NCBI GenBank assembly: GCA_026184775.1
Contig: JANCYW010000007.1
Coordinates: forward strand, 434,001 to 498,000
DNA length: 64,000 nt
Direction: 5' to 3'
Origin: Cyanidium caldarium
Taxonomy: Eukaryota > Rhodophyta > Bangiophyceae > Cyanidiales > Cyanidiaceae
Part shown: piece after piece, positions 1 through 10,100 of the stretch
How positions within the stretch are numbered: the stretch's first letter is position 1
Layout: every line of letters begins with the position of its first letter
Notes under the pieces: generated by a model
What the model saw: only the letters and a program-made list of their open reading frames with translations
What the model was told of the DNA's origin: nothing
The model's database searches: none
Translations under genes and position numbers: made by a program

Positions 1-303
1 CTCGGTTCCCGTCAACAACTGCCCCAGTCGCTCCCATAAAAATTCCACCAGCGTCACACTCATGGCCGGATCCCCGTCGGCCAGCAGCGGCGCCAACTCG
101 TCGGTCACAAACTTCTTCGTCCGCCGGTTGTCCACCATAGTCAGCAAATATTCCGGCAACATATCCTCCGCCGGGTGCTCCTCGCCTGCCAGCGTCTCCC
201 GCACCTTGTCCCGCAGCGCCTCCGCCAGGACAGTGCGCTCCGCAGCGGTCAGCTTGCGTCCCAGCGCCCCACCCGCCTTGACTGCGTCTCCGGAGGCGGT
301 CAT
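1..303 (-). CDS. PWI-like-domain protein, N-terminal part (runs off the window)
   Basis: The minus strand opens with ATG at 303 and stays open for 101 codons to the window edge. The predicted protein begins MTASGDAVKAGGALGRKL. It then has a helical stretch with the pattern LPEYLLTMVDNRRTKKFV followed by a conserved-looking FLWERLGQLL. This resembles the N-terminal PWI-like fold of polyadenosine-RNA-binding proteins (RBM26/RBM27, ZC3H14/Nab2), which act in nuclear mRNA processing. Only the N-terminus is visible, so no zinc fingers or RRM can be checked. The gene is divergent from the fucosyltransferase-like gene at 825. The coding call is fairly safe, the family call moderate. Confidence 0.55.
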   Translation of the reverse strand, partial: MTASGDAVKAGGALGRKLTAAERTVLAEALRDKVRETLAGEEHPAEDMLPEYLLTMVDNRRTKKFVTDELAPLLADGDPAMSVTLVEFLWERLGQLLTGTE

Positions 304-824
304 GGCGGCAGGGAGGAAGGGAAGGACCACCTGATAAGAGTGTATAGAGAAGGATCTGGCTACTGTCGAGGGAATTCCCCAGACTCGCGAGCCGTCCACG
401 GGTATCAGCAGGTAACGGGTTCAGGTGACGGTCGAGGCGGTGCGCATCGAAACGTCGTGCAGGGGACAACGCCCCTCCGAGCGGGAAGGCGTCTGCAAAG
501 GTCGGACGCGGCAACCGAAATCGCGAGGGCGCCGTGTCTCGTGGCGGGTGCGAGTCGGGCGAATGTGGTGGATGAACTTCAAAGGAGTTGATGACTGTGT
601 GCAGCAGAGCACAACCTATTGCTGCAGCGCTTCACCAGCCCTGTTGGTGCATATCGCATTTTGGGGCGTGTTGTTGCAATTTCGTCGAGTTGCCGCCTCC
701 AGCTGTCACGAAAAGAAACCCCGCATCGAGAACGTGGGCAATGACTCCTTCCCAAATACGGGGCATTTTCGGCTTTGTTCTATGCTCGTCGTCACACTGT
801 ACGTGGTATGGGTAGTTCTTTACC
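304..824. other. Intergenic, divergent 5' regions
   Basis: About 520 bases between the divergent starts at 303 and 825. Open frames here are low-complexity and Arg/Ser-rich and show no family resemblance. No RNA gene was recognised. It probably holds the promoters and 5' UTRs of both neighbours. Confidence 0.5.
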
Positions 825-2273
825 ATGCGACAGGCCGCCCAACGTTGTCGAGCGTCGCTGCGCCGGTGGCGCCTTCCTCGATGCCGCCGCCGCCGACGTC
901 TTCCCGTCGTCGTTTTGCTCGCGCTCGGCGTCCTGCTCCTACGCCTCTCACGCACGATGCGGCCAGTATTGACCTCCAGGTTCGTCGCTCTCCGCACCTC
1001 TCGTCCTCAGCGGCATCCGTCAGGGTACATCGCGCTCACCGGCTGTTGCGCTCGCGCCGGCCTGGGCCACACGCTGACCGCGTTCAACCGTGTTGTGCAT
1101 TTGGCACTTTTGGACGGCTACACGCTGGCGTACGATCCGGCGCCTCTGCGCGGGCTGGGTCACGGCATCGGCGACCGTGCCGAAGCGGTGCTCAACCTCG
1201 GGCGCGGTGAGATACCTATTGACCAGATACCGAAGCCGCATCAGCGCGTTAACGTGAACGCCGCCATCGGCAGCGATGTCAGCGACACCACCCTCCGAGC
1301 GCACCTGCGCCAATACCTGCGCCGCCATACCGCCTCGCCTGCGGCAGCCTCACCGGTGCTGTTGGAGCTGCACCGCTGGTTCAATCCGGGCGGCGCGCTG
1401 GCCCCCGACTGGAGTCGCACGCTGGATTGGTGGCGCGCCAAGTATGCGCCGCGGCCAGCAAGTTGTCGCCATCACAGTGCGCCACACCGCCGTTACTGCA
1501 TTGCCATTCACGTGCGCCGTGGCGATCAGGCGCCCGGTTGGCGTCGACGCGGACAGCCGCGCTACCTCGAGAGTGGTTTGCGCCGCAACCTGCCGGATGC
1601 GTGGTATGCGGCCGCCGCCGAGGCCGCCTGGCGAGCGCATTGCCGTCGGCAGCGCAGTGCATGCCGTTCTCGCCCGTGGGAAGTCCACCTGCACACCGAG
1701 TCGCCGCTCGTCGACATGGACGGCGCACCGAGTCGCTTACGCCTGTGGCTGGCGCAGCGTTTTCCGCAGGCGTCCATCCATCTGCACTTGGATGGCGATG
1801 CGTTGGGGACATTAGAGTCGCTCACCGGCGCTGATGTGCTCGTCGGGTCCCGCAGTGCCTTTTCCTACCTGGCAGCTCGCTTCACTGCACCTACCAGCAC
1901 GGTGCTGCTGCCGCCACTACTGCCGTCGAGCTTTGCCAATAGCGCCGCGCCCGCCCTGCCGTGTGGCTGGACGCGCGGTTCGTGGCGGCCGTATCGTGCC
2001 TATGGTCCGCTGCAACTGGTGCCCGCAGACGAACCCAATGGCATGCTGTTCTGGCCGCACAGGGAGGAGCCGAAAGCGAACACTTCGCAACAGCGCCCGG
2101 CTTGGCGCCGCAGCCGCAAAGCGGTGCCCGCTCGTTTTGCGTACCAGTTCGGCCCGCTGGCCGACGAGCGTCGTTGGATTAGGATGGTGCACTACTTGCT
2201 GGAGTCGCCTCGGAGTCCGCTGTCGCCAACGTTGCACGATTCCCTGCACGTGCGTGACGCTTGCAGTACGTGA
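825..2273 (+). CDS. Fucosyltransferase-like type II membrane protein, paralogue 1
   Basis: A 482-residue protein with a very basic N-terminus followed by a hydrophobic segment (about residues 27-42, VVVLLALGVLLLRL). This is a type II signal anchor as in Golgi glycosyltransferases. The lumenal part has ALTGCC near residue 70 and IHVRRGDQ near residue 228. HxRRGD is the GDP-fucose-binding motif shared by alpha-1,2-, alpha-1,6- and O-fucosyltransferases. A later stretch, LTGADVLVGSRSAFSYLA, matches the donor-site region of that superfamily. The protein is clearly paralogous to the gene at 3449: same length, same motifs, and the shared string YDPAPLR. Its acceptor is unknown. The ATG at 825 is the first that includes the whole anchor. 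Confidence 0.7.
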   Translation: MRQAAQRCRASLRRWRLPRCRRRRRLPVVVLLALGVLLLRLSRTMRPVLTSRFVALRTSRPQRHPSGYIALTGCCARAGLGHTLTAFNRVVHLALLDGYTLAYDPAPLRGLGHGIGDRAEAVLNLGRGEIPIDQIPKPHQRVNVNAAIGSDVSDTTLRAHLRQYLRRHTASPAAASPVLLELHRWFNPGGALAPDWSRTLDWWRAKYAPRPASCRHHSAPHRRYCIAIHVRRGDQAPGWRRRGQPRYLESGLRRNLPDAWYAAAAEAAWRAHCRRQRSACRSRPWEVHLHTESPLVDMDGAPSRLRLWLAQRFPQASIHLHLDGDALGTLESLTGADVLVGSRSAFSYLAARFTAPTSTVLLPPLLPSSFANSAAPALPCGWTRGSWRPYRAYGPLQLVPADEPNGMLFWPHREEPKANTSQQRPAWRRSRKAVPARFAYQFGPLADERRWIRMVHYLLESPRSPLSPTLHDSLHVRDACST

Positions 2274-2480
2274 ATTGGAAAAAAAAGCAGAGGAGGCGGG
2301 TGGTCCAATGTCTGCCTCGTGCGGAGGAGCGCTGTGCGCAGGCGCGGCTTTGGGACTGGCGTTCTTGCAGCGTGACGTTGACGGTCTGCCAAACGGGTCG
2401 CTCCAGCTGGTGCTCGGCGGTTTTGTTGAAACGAACGCCTCATTTTCCATCGCTCGCCAACCCTCACGATCCCTCTCTCC

Positions 2481-2864
2481 ATGGGCAACACGGCGGCTAT
2501 GCCGATGCAGCGGGCGGCACCGTTCGCGGCCAACCTGACGCATCAGCAGCGGGTGACGCGGCTGTACCGCCAAGCGTTGCGCACGTCGCGCGACTGGTGC
2601 GTGGACATCCAACTGTGGTTGCAGCACGCGCGCACCATCCAACAAGAGTTTCGTGCCAACAAGGACGTGCCGCTGTTGGAGGGCGAGCGACTGGTGCAGC
2701 GCGGTCTGGAGCGGCTGCTGGACTACCGAAGTCCAGAGCCGTTGACGCGGCCGTACATGCCCGGCGGGTGCACGTACCAGCGCAACGTACCGCCGCCGCT
2801 GGAACTGTGTGATCCTCCGGAATCGTTGCATGCTGGCGAAAGCGCGAGACGAATTCCCGGGTAA
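2481..2864 (+). CDS. NDUFB9: Complex I subunit NDUFB9 (LYR-motif, B22)
   Basis: A 127-residue protein. LTHQQRVTRLYRQALRTSRD matches the LYR motif and first helix of NDUFB9, and PYMPGGCTYQRN matches the conserved PDSPGGTSYER-like stretch after the three-helix core. LYR proteins bind the mitochondrial acyl carrier protein, and NDUFB9 sits in the distal membrane arm of NADH:ubiquinone oxidoreductase. The length equals the short plant form (about 117) rather than the animal form (about 179), so the stop at 2862-2864 is probably genuine. A GTAAGG runs through the stop region, so a 3' intron cannot be fully excluded. The gene lies between the two fucosyltransferase paralogues on the same strand. 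Confidence 0.85.
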   Translation: MGNTAAMPMQRAAPFAANLTHQQRVTRLYRQALRTSRDWCVDIQLWLQHARTIQQEFRANKDVPLLEGERLVQRGLERLLDYRSPEPLTRPYMPGGCTYQRNVPPPLELCDPPESLHAGESARRIPG

Positions 2865-3448
2865 GGGGTAGGAGGATAGGACTCTCCAGCGGCGCCCGCG
2901 GTGATCGTTCGTGCGAACACAAGCACTGCGCTGGGTGGAGTGCGTCTCACTGGCCGCTCAGCAGCCTCATATTCGCAGTTCCGCTTTTACGTCCAGCGAG
3001 TAGCGCCTCACCTCTGAAAGTAGGTGACATGTTCGGCCGTGTGTTCGTCGGCAGCGCTCCTGGCCTCAGCACCGCGACGACGTCGCCGAACGAGTCGATG
3101 CCGCCTTCCGGGCCGAGTGGCTTGTGAAAGAGATGAGCGTCGTTCCATGGTGTGGCCTCGAAGGAAGCGGTTCAGTTGTTTCCCTCATTCCAATTTGGAG
3201 CTCCCACGGCGCGGACACCGCTCTGCGCCTAAAGCGTCCGTTGCCCGAGTGCGCCATCTCCACGTCGCCTGTCGTTTTCCCGTCGTCCCATCGGGCTGAA
3301 CGCCTTTCGCACATCGGGCGTCGTCCGCGTCGCGCGCCGGCGTGCGGCAGTTTCCGGGTTTTCGAGTTCTCGCCCGTTCGGAACCGCACGAGACGAGCGC
3401 TGGGCATTCGCGGCGACCGCCCAGCGCACAGTTGAGCCCACGCTCGTC
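2865..3448. other. Intergenic, no gene recognised
   Basis: About 580 bases between NDUFB9 and the second fucosyltransferase-like gene. The frames here are short, Arg/Pro-rich and disagree on both strands, as expected for GC-rich spacer. No tRNA-like or repeat structure was noticed. It likely carries the promoter of the gene at 3449. Confidence 0.5.
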
Positions 3449-4900
3449 ATGCTTTCAGCTCGACTCCAAAGTTTGAAGAGCCGAGTGAGGGCCCTCGCGA
3501 CTCCACGCCATCTGCTCCCGGCGGGGCTCGTCGTGGGCGCGGTGACGTTCCTGCTGGTGCGCGAACTCTCAGTCGGTGCGATAGCTCGCGAGGTGCTGGG
3601 CAGAGGGTCCGGGAACTGCTCGCGGACTGCCTATATCGCCATGACTGGTTGTTGCTTAGAGTCTGGCATTGGACACGCGTTGATGGCCGTCAACCGCGTG
3701 GTCCACATTGCCAAGCTGCGGCAGTTGGTGTTCGTGTACGACCCGGCACCACTGCGCAAACTGGGGCACCAGATTGGCAGCACGGCAGAGCCATTCTTCA
3801 ACCTGGGCAAGGGCGAGGTGCACATGGAGGATATCACGCGCCCCTATGATCGTGTGAACCTGGCTGCTTCGGTTCATGCCATCGATAATGACAACGAGCT
3901 CCTCTCCTGCATCGACCGATACCTCCGCGAGCATCCACCGTCGTGCCCGACACCGCGACCCATTCTGTTCGATATGCACCGCATCTTTGTGGTGGGTGGC
4001 AGACTTGCATCTGACTGGAACCAGACCGCGTCCTGGTGGCGTTCCAAATACCAACCACGGCGACCGCCTTGCCAAGGCGGCAGCCGCTCTGGCGCAGCCA
4101 ACCATTGCTACCAGCTGGTCGTCCATATCCGTCGCGGAGATCAGACACCTTGGGAGGGCCGTCGCGCGTACGGTCTCATAGAAAAGGGTCTGTTGCGACA
4201 TTTGCCCGATGCCTGGTACGTTGCTGCGGCGGATGCGGCTTGGCGGGCGCATTGCGCTCGACGCGGTGCCCGATGCAGCGCTCGGCAGTTGGAAATTCAT
4301 GTGGCCACCGAGGAACCGTTCGTGGACATGGACGGCACCCCGAGCCGCGTCCACACCTGGCTGCAGGATCGATTTCCTCAAGCGGCAGTCTATGTCCATC
4401 CCGGTGGCGATGCGCTGCAAGCCTTCAACATGATAGCAGGCGCCGACGTGCTCATTTGCTCCCGCAGCGACTTTTCGCGGGTTGCAGCGCACTTCTTACG
4501 ACGAGCCAGCACGGTACTGCTGCCGCCCGATGGCGCGCCGCCGGCACTGCCTTGCAAGCTGACGTGCGGCTCCCTCTTCCCGTTTCGCGCGTACGGCCCG
4601 CTGCAGTTGAAAGCGGTCAATATGCCACCCGCCTCCATATATTGGCCAGTACGCGGGCTGCCGCCAGAAAAACGTGGCCAAGACAACGCCTCAATCCGGC
4701 AAGAAACGCCAACGGAGCGCCCGGTATGGCGCATGAGCCACGAATGGTTGCCGAAAGACTACGTATGGAAGGCCGGGCCGCTGAATCTTCCCAGCAAATG
4801 GGATGCCGTCCTGCAACAGTTGCAGTCGTGGAACAGCACCGTGTTATCGAGCGCGGTCCACGACACCGTTGTCGTCGGTGATGTATGCGCTGCTGCATAG
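3449..4900 (+). CDS. Fucosyltransferase-like type II membrane protein, paralogue 2
   Basis: A 483-residue protein, starting at the first ATG. A hydrophobic signal anchor lies at about residues 24-39 (LVVGAVTFLLVREL). AMTGCCLESGIGHALMAVNR follows near residue 60, then VHIRRGDQ near residue 225 (GDP-fucose-binding HxRRGD motif), a conserved ATEEPFVDMDGTPSR block, and AGADVLICSRSDFSRVA. The protein aligns end to end with the product at 825, and roughly half the residues look identical by eye. The pair therefore arose by tandem duplication and then diverged. Expected location is the Golgi or ER lumen. Acceptor and linkage cannot be inferred. The ATG at 3449 retains the anchor and follows a 580-base spacer. 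Confidence 0.72.
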   Translation: MLSARLQSLKSRVRALATPRHLLPAGLVVGAVTFLLVRELSVGAIAREVLGRGSGNCSRTAYIAMTGCCLESGIGHALMAVNRVVHIAKLRQLVFVYDPAPLRKLGHQIGSTAEPFFNLGKGEVHMEDITRPYDRVNLAASVHAIDNDNELLSCIDRYLREHPPSCPTPRPILFDMHRIFVVGGRLASDWNQTASWWRSKYQPRRPPCQGGSRSGAANHCYQLVVHIRRGDQTPWEGRRAYGLIEKGLLRHLPDAWYVAAADAAWRAHCARRGARCSARQLEIHVATEEPFVDMDGTPSRVHTWLQDRFPQAAVYVHPGGDALQAFNMIAGADVLICSRSDFSRVAAHFLRRASTVLLPPDGAPPALPCKLTCGSLFPFRAYGPLQLKAVNMPPASIYWPVRGLPPEKRGQDNASIRQETPTERPVWRMSHEWLPKDYVWKAGPLNLPSKWDAVLQQLQSWNSTVLSSAVHDTVVVGDVCAAA

Positions 4901-5068
4901 ATTACGCTACCGCTCACCGGTGAAACGTGGCCCTGTCGAAAGCCGGTCCAACCAGTGTCGAGACACCCTGGCAACCATACCAGGTTGTCGAGGCGGGTCT
5001 CTGCCTTTCTCAGGCAGGCGCAACCCCTGCTAGAAAAAGATCACCACCTCATCATCTCCTAGCGCCTT

Positions 5069-6925
5069 TCAGTGCCACAGCTTCAACAGACGGTCTTTGC
5101 CGCCGGTGGCTAGCACGCGCCCGTCCACCGACCAGTCCAGCGCGTACACTTCGTCGGCGTGGCCGGGCAGGTCACGTTTGAGCGCCCGATGGGGCACGTC
5201 AAAGATTTTCACGGTGCTGTCCTTGCTGGCGGTGGCTAGCAGGCGAGAGTCAGCGCTCCAGCAACACAGATACACCGCTTGCACGTGCTGCCGAAAAGCG
5301 GTCACGAAGCGGCCGCTGTGGCCGTCCCAAATGCGCACCGACTTGTCAAACGAGACCGACGCGATCCAGCGGCCGTCGGGCGAGAAACCGACGTGATTCA
5401 CCAGCTGCTGATGACCGGTCATGCGGGCAATCGAGTCGCTCGCCACGGCATCGGCGGTCGGCTTGTCGTCGATGGTCGGCATCCGTATCAACGACAGCGT
5501 GTAATCGTCGGAACCGGCACAGAGACGCTCTTCGCCCAACGCTTCGTGTGCCTGGCGCGCTTGCTCCACCGTCAGGCGTCGTCGAGGTTGCCCTGACGAT
5601 GTTGGCGGCGCGTCATCCGCGGCAAACGCGCCACATCGTAGCAAGTAATCGCTGCTGAGCGACATGGCGTTCACCCAGTGGCCGTGCACTCGCACCGTGT
5701 GCAGGCGCTCACCGGAGTCCGGGTGCCACACGAGGATGGTGCAATCCTGACTGGCCGAGTAGATGCGTCCGCGCCCGCTCCATCGCACCGCGGTCACCGC
5801 CGCGGTGTGACCGCTGAGCGAGCGCTCACATCGCCGCGTGCGTACATTCCACACGCGCACCGTGCCGTCCTTGCTGGAAGAGCACAGCCGCTCACAGGCG
5901 CCGTCGCGCAAGTGATACGGTTCCCAGGCGAGCGCGGTGATCCATTTCTTGTGTCCGAGCAACGCGTATCCGCCGCTAGGAGAGGCGGCTGCCGTCGATG
6001 ACGCGTCGCTGTCATCTCCTACTCCCCTTCTTTGTTGCCGCTGCTGCCGCTCGGCGGCCAGCGCCTCGCCCACTTGCCAAATGCGCACCGTGGCATCCAT
6101 CGAGCCGGATGCCAAGCGTGCGCCATCCGGCGACCACGCCACCGCCAGCACCCAGTTGCGATGACCGCGCAGCGTGACCAGTGGCAGCTGCGCATCCGGA
6201 TCCCACAGCCGCACCGTGTGATCGCCCGAGCCGGACGCCACGAGGCGCGCATCCGGCGAGAACGCCACCGACAAGATGGCCTCGGTGTGTCCGGGGATGC
6301 TGGCCGAGCACCGCGACACCGGTCGAATGCGGAAGCGCGCTTGCGGAAAGTACTGAATGCGCACCACGTGCTCTGCGTGCGCCTCTGGCATGCTCGACAG
6401 CGCCTCCCCCAACGAGCGGCGAATTTCGGTGGCGGTGTCCATCACGTAGAATACGAACGGCAAGATGGAGCCGGCGGCGAAACCGTTATCCTGGCCATCC
6501 GTCACCGACTGCTGCAACAATTCCACCGCGCGGGCCATATCCTGGGCGTCCTCTTCGTGGCAGCGACGTGCTGGGGCACTCTGGGCGTAGGACGCTCGTA
6601 GCGCCTCCAGACGAGACTCATCTGCGGCCGTCCACCGATCCGCTCCGGGCGGCCCGTCGACCGTGCCAGCGACATCCTGCCCGACCTCCTTCAGCTTCCG
6701 TTTCTTTCCGGCTAGTCGACGGATCTCCTCTAGCTCCGCGCTGCCGCCCGATCGCCCCGAAGACCCACCACCCTGCCGCAGCAGTTGCACCAGCACCTGC
6801 GCCAACTGCCGGGCGGTGGCCTCCCGCGGTATGTCCACCGGCAATCCGCCCCCAGCCTCTCCCTGATTCACCTCGCCAACGTCCGCCTCCACCCCATCCG
6901 GCCCAATAAACTTGCATATCACCAT
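5069..6925 (-). CDS. NLE1: Notchless/Rsa4 WD40 ribosome-assembly factor
   Basis: The start is set at 6925, where the protein begins MVICKFIGPDGVE; upstream in-frame codons look like random Arg/Pro sequence. The 618-residue protein has an N-terminal NLE (ubiquitin-like) domain of about 75 residues. WD40 repeats follow, with units such as GHTEAILSVAFSPDARLVAS and GHRNWVLAVAWSPDGARLAS. The C-terminal blade contains PGHADEVYALDWSVDGRVLA, which is diagnostic of the family. In the nucleolus NLE1/Rsa4 binds the Rea1/Midasin AAA ATPase through the N-terminal domain. Rea1 then strips Rsa4 from pre-60S particles. The gene is divergent from the OSCA channel gene. Confidence 0.92.
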   Translation of the reverse strand: MVICKFIGPDGVEADVGEVNQGEAGGGLPVDIPREATARQLAQVLVQLLRQGGGSSGRSGGSAELEEIRRLAGKKRKLKEVGQDVAGTVDGPPGADRWTAADESRLEALRASYAQSAPARRCHEEDAQDMARAVELLQQSVTDGQDNGFAAGSILPFVFYVMDTATEIRRSLGEALSSMPEAHAEHVVRIQYFPQARFRIRPVSRCSASIPGHTEAILSVAFSPDARLVASGSGDHTVRLWDPDAQLPLVTLRGHRNWVLAVAWSPDGARLASGSMDATVRIWQVGEALAAERQQRQQRRGVGDDSDASSTAAASPSGGYALLGHKKWITALAWEPYHLRDGACERLCSSSKDGTVRVWNVRTRRCERSLSGHTAAVTAVRWSGRGRIYSASQDCTILVWHPDSGERLHTVRVHGHWVNAMSLSSDYLLRCGAFAADDAPPTSSGQPRRRLTVEQARQAHEALGEERLCAGSDDYTLSLIRMPTIDDKPTADAVASDSIARMTGHQQLVNHVGFSPDGRWIASVSFDKSVRIWDGHSGRFVTAFRQHVQAVYLCCWSADSRLLATASKDSTVKIFDVPHRALKRDLPGHADEVYALDWSVDGRVLATGGKDRLLKLWH

Positions 6926-7105
6926 AGCGCACCCGTGGGATGGTCGATGACTGCGAGTGCATCGCCGCGCCCTCGGGTACGCGACACCCTGCGACGAGCG
7001 CTCTCCGCACCGTTGTGGCGGTGGCGGCTTTCGGGTTTTTCGTCGCATCCACTGCATGCACCGCCGCCACTTCATGCGCTAACACCACCCCTTGCTACCC
7101 TCATT

Positions 7106-10100
7106 ATGGCGGTGGCGGACGCCAAGGTGGTGGAGGGCAGTGTGGTGCCGGGTAATATTCCGTTCGTGTTGGTGGTGAACGTGCTGACGGCGTTGCTCAA
7201 CGCCGGGCTGTTTGTGCGGTGGATCTCGCACCGATCGCGGCTGGGACGGGACGAGGAGCAACTGTTGCGAGAGCTGCCACACAGTCGATCGCTATCGGAC
7301 TTTACGGCTTTGGATGATGTGGTGCCGGTGGCGCCGCCGTTGGAGTGGTTGGGTTGGCGACACTTCTTTTACGGCTTCGACGCTCTGTCGCGGGACGCCA
7401 AGGTGTACACTGTGTTTCAGTTGTTCTGTGTGGCGCTGACCGGCGCGTTGTGTGCTTGGGGCGTGTTGGTGCAACTGCCGGTCAATGTGCTGACCAAAGA
7501 GAGTTGGCGACAGGCGCCGAGTTGGTGGGCGTGGTGGCAGCGGTTGTCGTTTGCGGACACGACGGCGCGGGGCATCGGGGATGCGTCGCCGTGGGCTACG
7601 GCAGCACAGCTGCCGACGTGGCTGCTGATGAGCGGTGGCATGGTGCTGCTGTATACGGGCGTGCGGTTCTATGCGGACAAGTATCATGGCGGGGTGAACT
7701 GGGCGGAGGCCGGCACGGGCATGGTGGAGTGGCCCGATGCCGCGAAAGCACAGGCGCGATACGGCTCGACGTGCAGCAGCGGCTCGCCACCAAGGTGCCG
7801 CTTACGGCGGATGCAGAGTTGGCAGCAACTGCCGCCGTCGCCGGAAACCGAGGACGCCGAGCGGGCGATGCCAAGTGCACCCTCCAGCGACCTGCCGGTG
7901 CCGGCCGCGCGTCCGGCCATGCGTCTCTCCTGGGATGATCTGGCAGCGCCGGCACTGCTGGAAAGTGGCAACGACGTGATGCGCTCGCCCAACAGCGAGC
8001 ACAACCGCCTCTCCTTTGACCGCAAGCGTCGCCAGTGGCAACAGTCGCGCTCGGCCGGGCGATGGATGCCGCCGAGCGGCGAACGCGCCACCGACAGCGC
8101 AACTGGCAATGGCGACGATACCCAGACGCCACCCGCCGACTCCGACACCCCGTTCCTGCCGCCGCGCCGCACCTCCTGGACGGTGTATGTGCGCGGTCTG
8201 CCGCAACGCGGGTTCACCGCCGAGCAGGTGCGCTCGCTGTTCGCGACGCTGTATCCACCGGAAGCGATAATCCGCGTCGAGATTGCCTATCGCGACCGTC
8301 AGAGCCTGCCCAAACTGTTGCGCATGCGGGAGCGTGCTCGTCGTCGCTTGGAGTACTTTCAACAATATGCGGCACGCACGGGCAACGACGAACGGGCATC
8401 GTCACCGGCTCTACCGGCGGTCTCCTCATCTCGTGCGAGTTTCTCGCCGTCCCTCCTGCGCTGGTTGCGCCTGTACGACACTCCATATCGCGCGCGCGAG
8501 ACCGACGCGGTGGCGGCGTATGCCTCTCGCATCCAGCACCTGGACGAGCAGATCGCTCGGGCCAGTCTGGCGGACCCGAATGCGTGCACGTCGTGCGCGT
8601 TTGTCACTTTCGGTGCTCGTGACGTGGCCCGGCGGTGTCTGCTGGAGTTTGCTCGCGACCGCGGCACCTATCGGCGACTCTTGCACGCGCTGCGGAGCGA
8701 GTATCTGCGGATGAGCAGTGCATGGGTGGGCACAGATCCGGCTGTCGACGAGCAACGACGTCCGCTGTTGCAGTCGCCGTCGCCCGACCTGATGGCTGCC
8801 GTGGAACGGCACCGACAGCTGATTCAGGCGCACCCGCTGCTGCGGCGATTGCGGGTGGAGCCGGCGCCGGATGCGCACGACATTTTGTGGCAGAATGTGG
8901 GCATTCGGCAGAGCGAACATCTGGCGCGGCAGGTGGTGCTGAACGTGCTGTTTCTGTTGGGGCTCCTGTTTGTCAGCTCGCCGGTGTCCATTCTGTCGAT
9001 TGTGAAGATCGCCACGGCGTACGCCACCAGCACGCCACGCGCCGAGATGCTCCGCCAACGGGACGAGGTAGATGTGGTGAACGCGAACCCAATATGGGGC
9101 GCTCGCTCGAGCACGGAGTGGCCATCGCATGCCGCGCTGGGCATCGCGTTCCTACCTCTGAACGCGTCAGGCAATGCGAGCGCCGCTACTCCTGACGATT
9201 GGCTGGCGGGTGCGGCACCGCTGCCACTGGACGCGGCCCACTCGTCGACAACGCACCCGCTGGAGCGGGTGCCGGCCTCGTTCACCGCGGCGTTTTTCCT
9301 GGCGTATCTTCCGGTGCTGCTGCTCGTGTCCATCAACAACGCCATTCCCGTGGCGCTGCGCCTGCTCGGCCGTTTCGAGGCGCACCCGACGCACTCGAGC
9401 GAGGAGACCGCCATCCTGCGCAAGACCGCCGCCTACTACTTTCTCAACACGGTGCTGCTGCCGTCGTTGGCGCTGAACACCGCCGCCGAGATCGCCCGCG
9501 AAGCCTACCACTGGACCGCTGCCGGCCAGGAGCCGCTGCGCGCGCTGTACATCGTGCAGCGCATCTTCCGCGGCGACAATGCCTACTTCTACTGCAACTT
9601 CATCATTCAATTGGCGCTGACCGGCAACTCGCTGGCGCTGCTGCGCCCGCTGCACCTGCTGCGCATGGCCTGGCGACGGGTGCGCGCCCGCAGCCCGCTG
9701 GAGCGCGCCGAAGCCAAATGCGCGCCCTACTACGACTTTCCGCTCGCGTACGCGCAGCACATCAAGATCCTCTCCATCGGCTTCCTGTTCGGGCCGTTCG
9801 TGCCGCTGGTGTGGCCCTTCGCCTGGCTATTTTTTGTGCTCAAGCACGTGGTCGATGCCTACAACCTGCGCTACGTGCATCCCAAGAGCGGCATGGACGC
9901 GCGCCTGCCCAACACGGTCACGCACTGGGTGCTGGCGGCGGCGCTGCTCTCCATGGCCATCGTGGCATTGTTGGCGTGGCTCTATGCGCGGCCCTGGATG
10001 GCGGCCTATCTTTCGCTGTTGTTGGTGACGATGGCAGCGGCGTGCGGGTGGAGCGGTCGCGATATGGGTGCCGGCGCCCTGCAACGTCTGCGCGGCAGCG

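Noticed and set aside
425-1210. Long open frame overlapping the first fucosyltransferase-like gene
   Set aside because: It begins with a non-ATG codon and is Arg/Ser/Pro-rich. It runs through the coding region of the real gene in another frame with no family resemblance.
5069-6925. Plus-strand frames across the WD40 gene (for example 6032-6601)
   Set aside because: They are antisense shadows produced by codon bias at third positions; the minus-strand WD repeats are unambiguous.
6785-7105. In-frame 5' extension of the OSCA channel
   Set aside because: It would run antisense through the NLE1 N-terminus, and the translation is Pro/His-rich noise. The ATG at 7106 gives the normal channel start.
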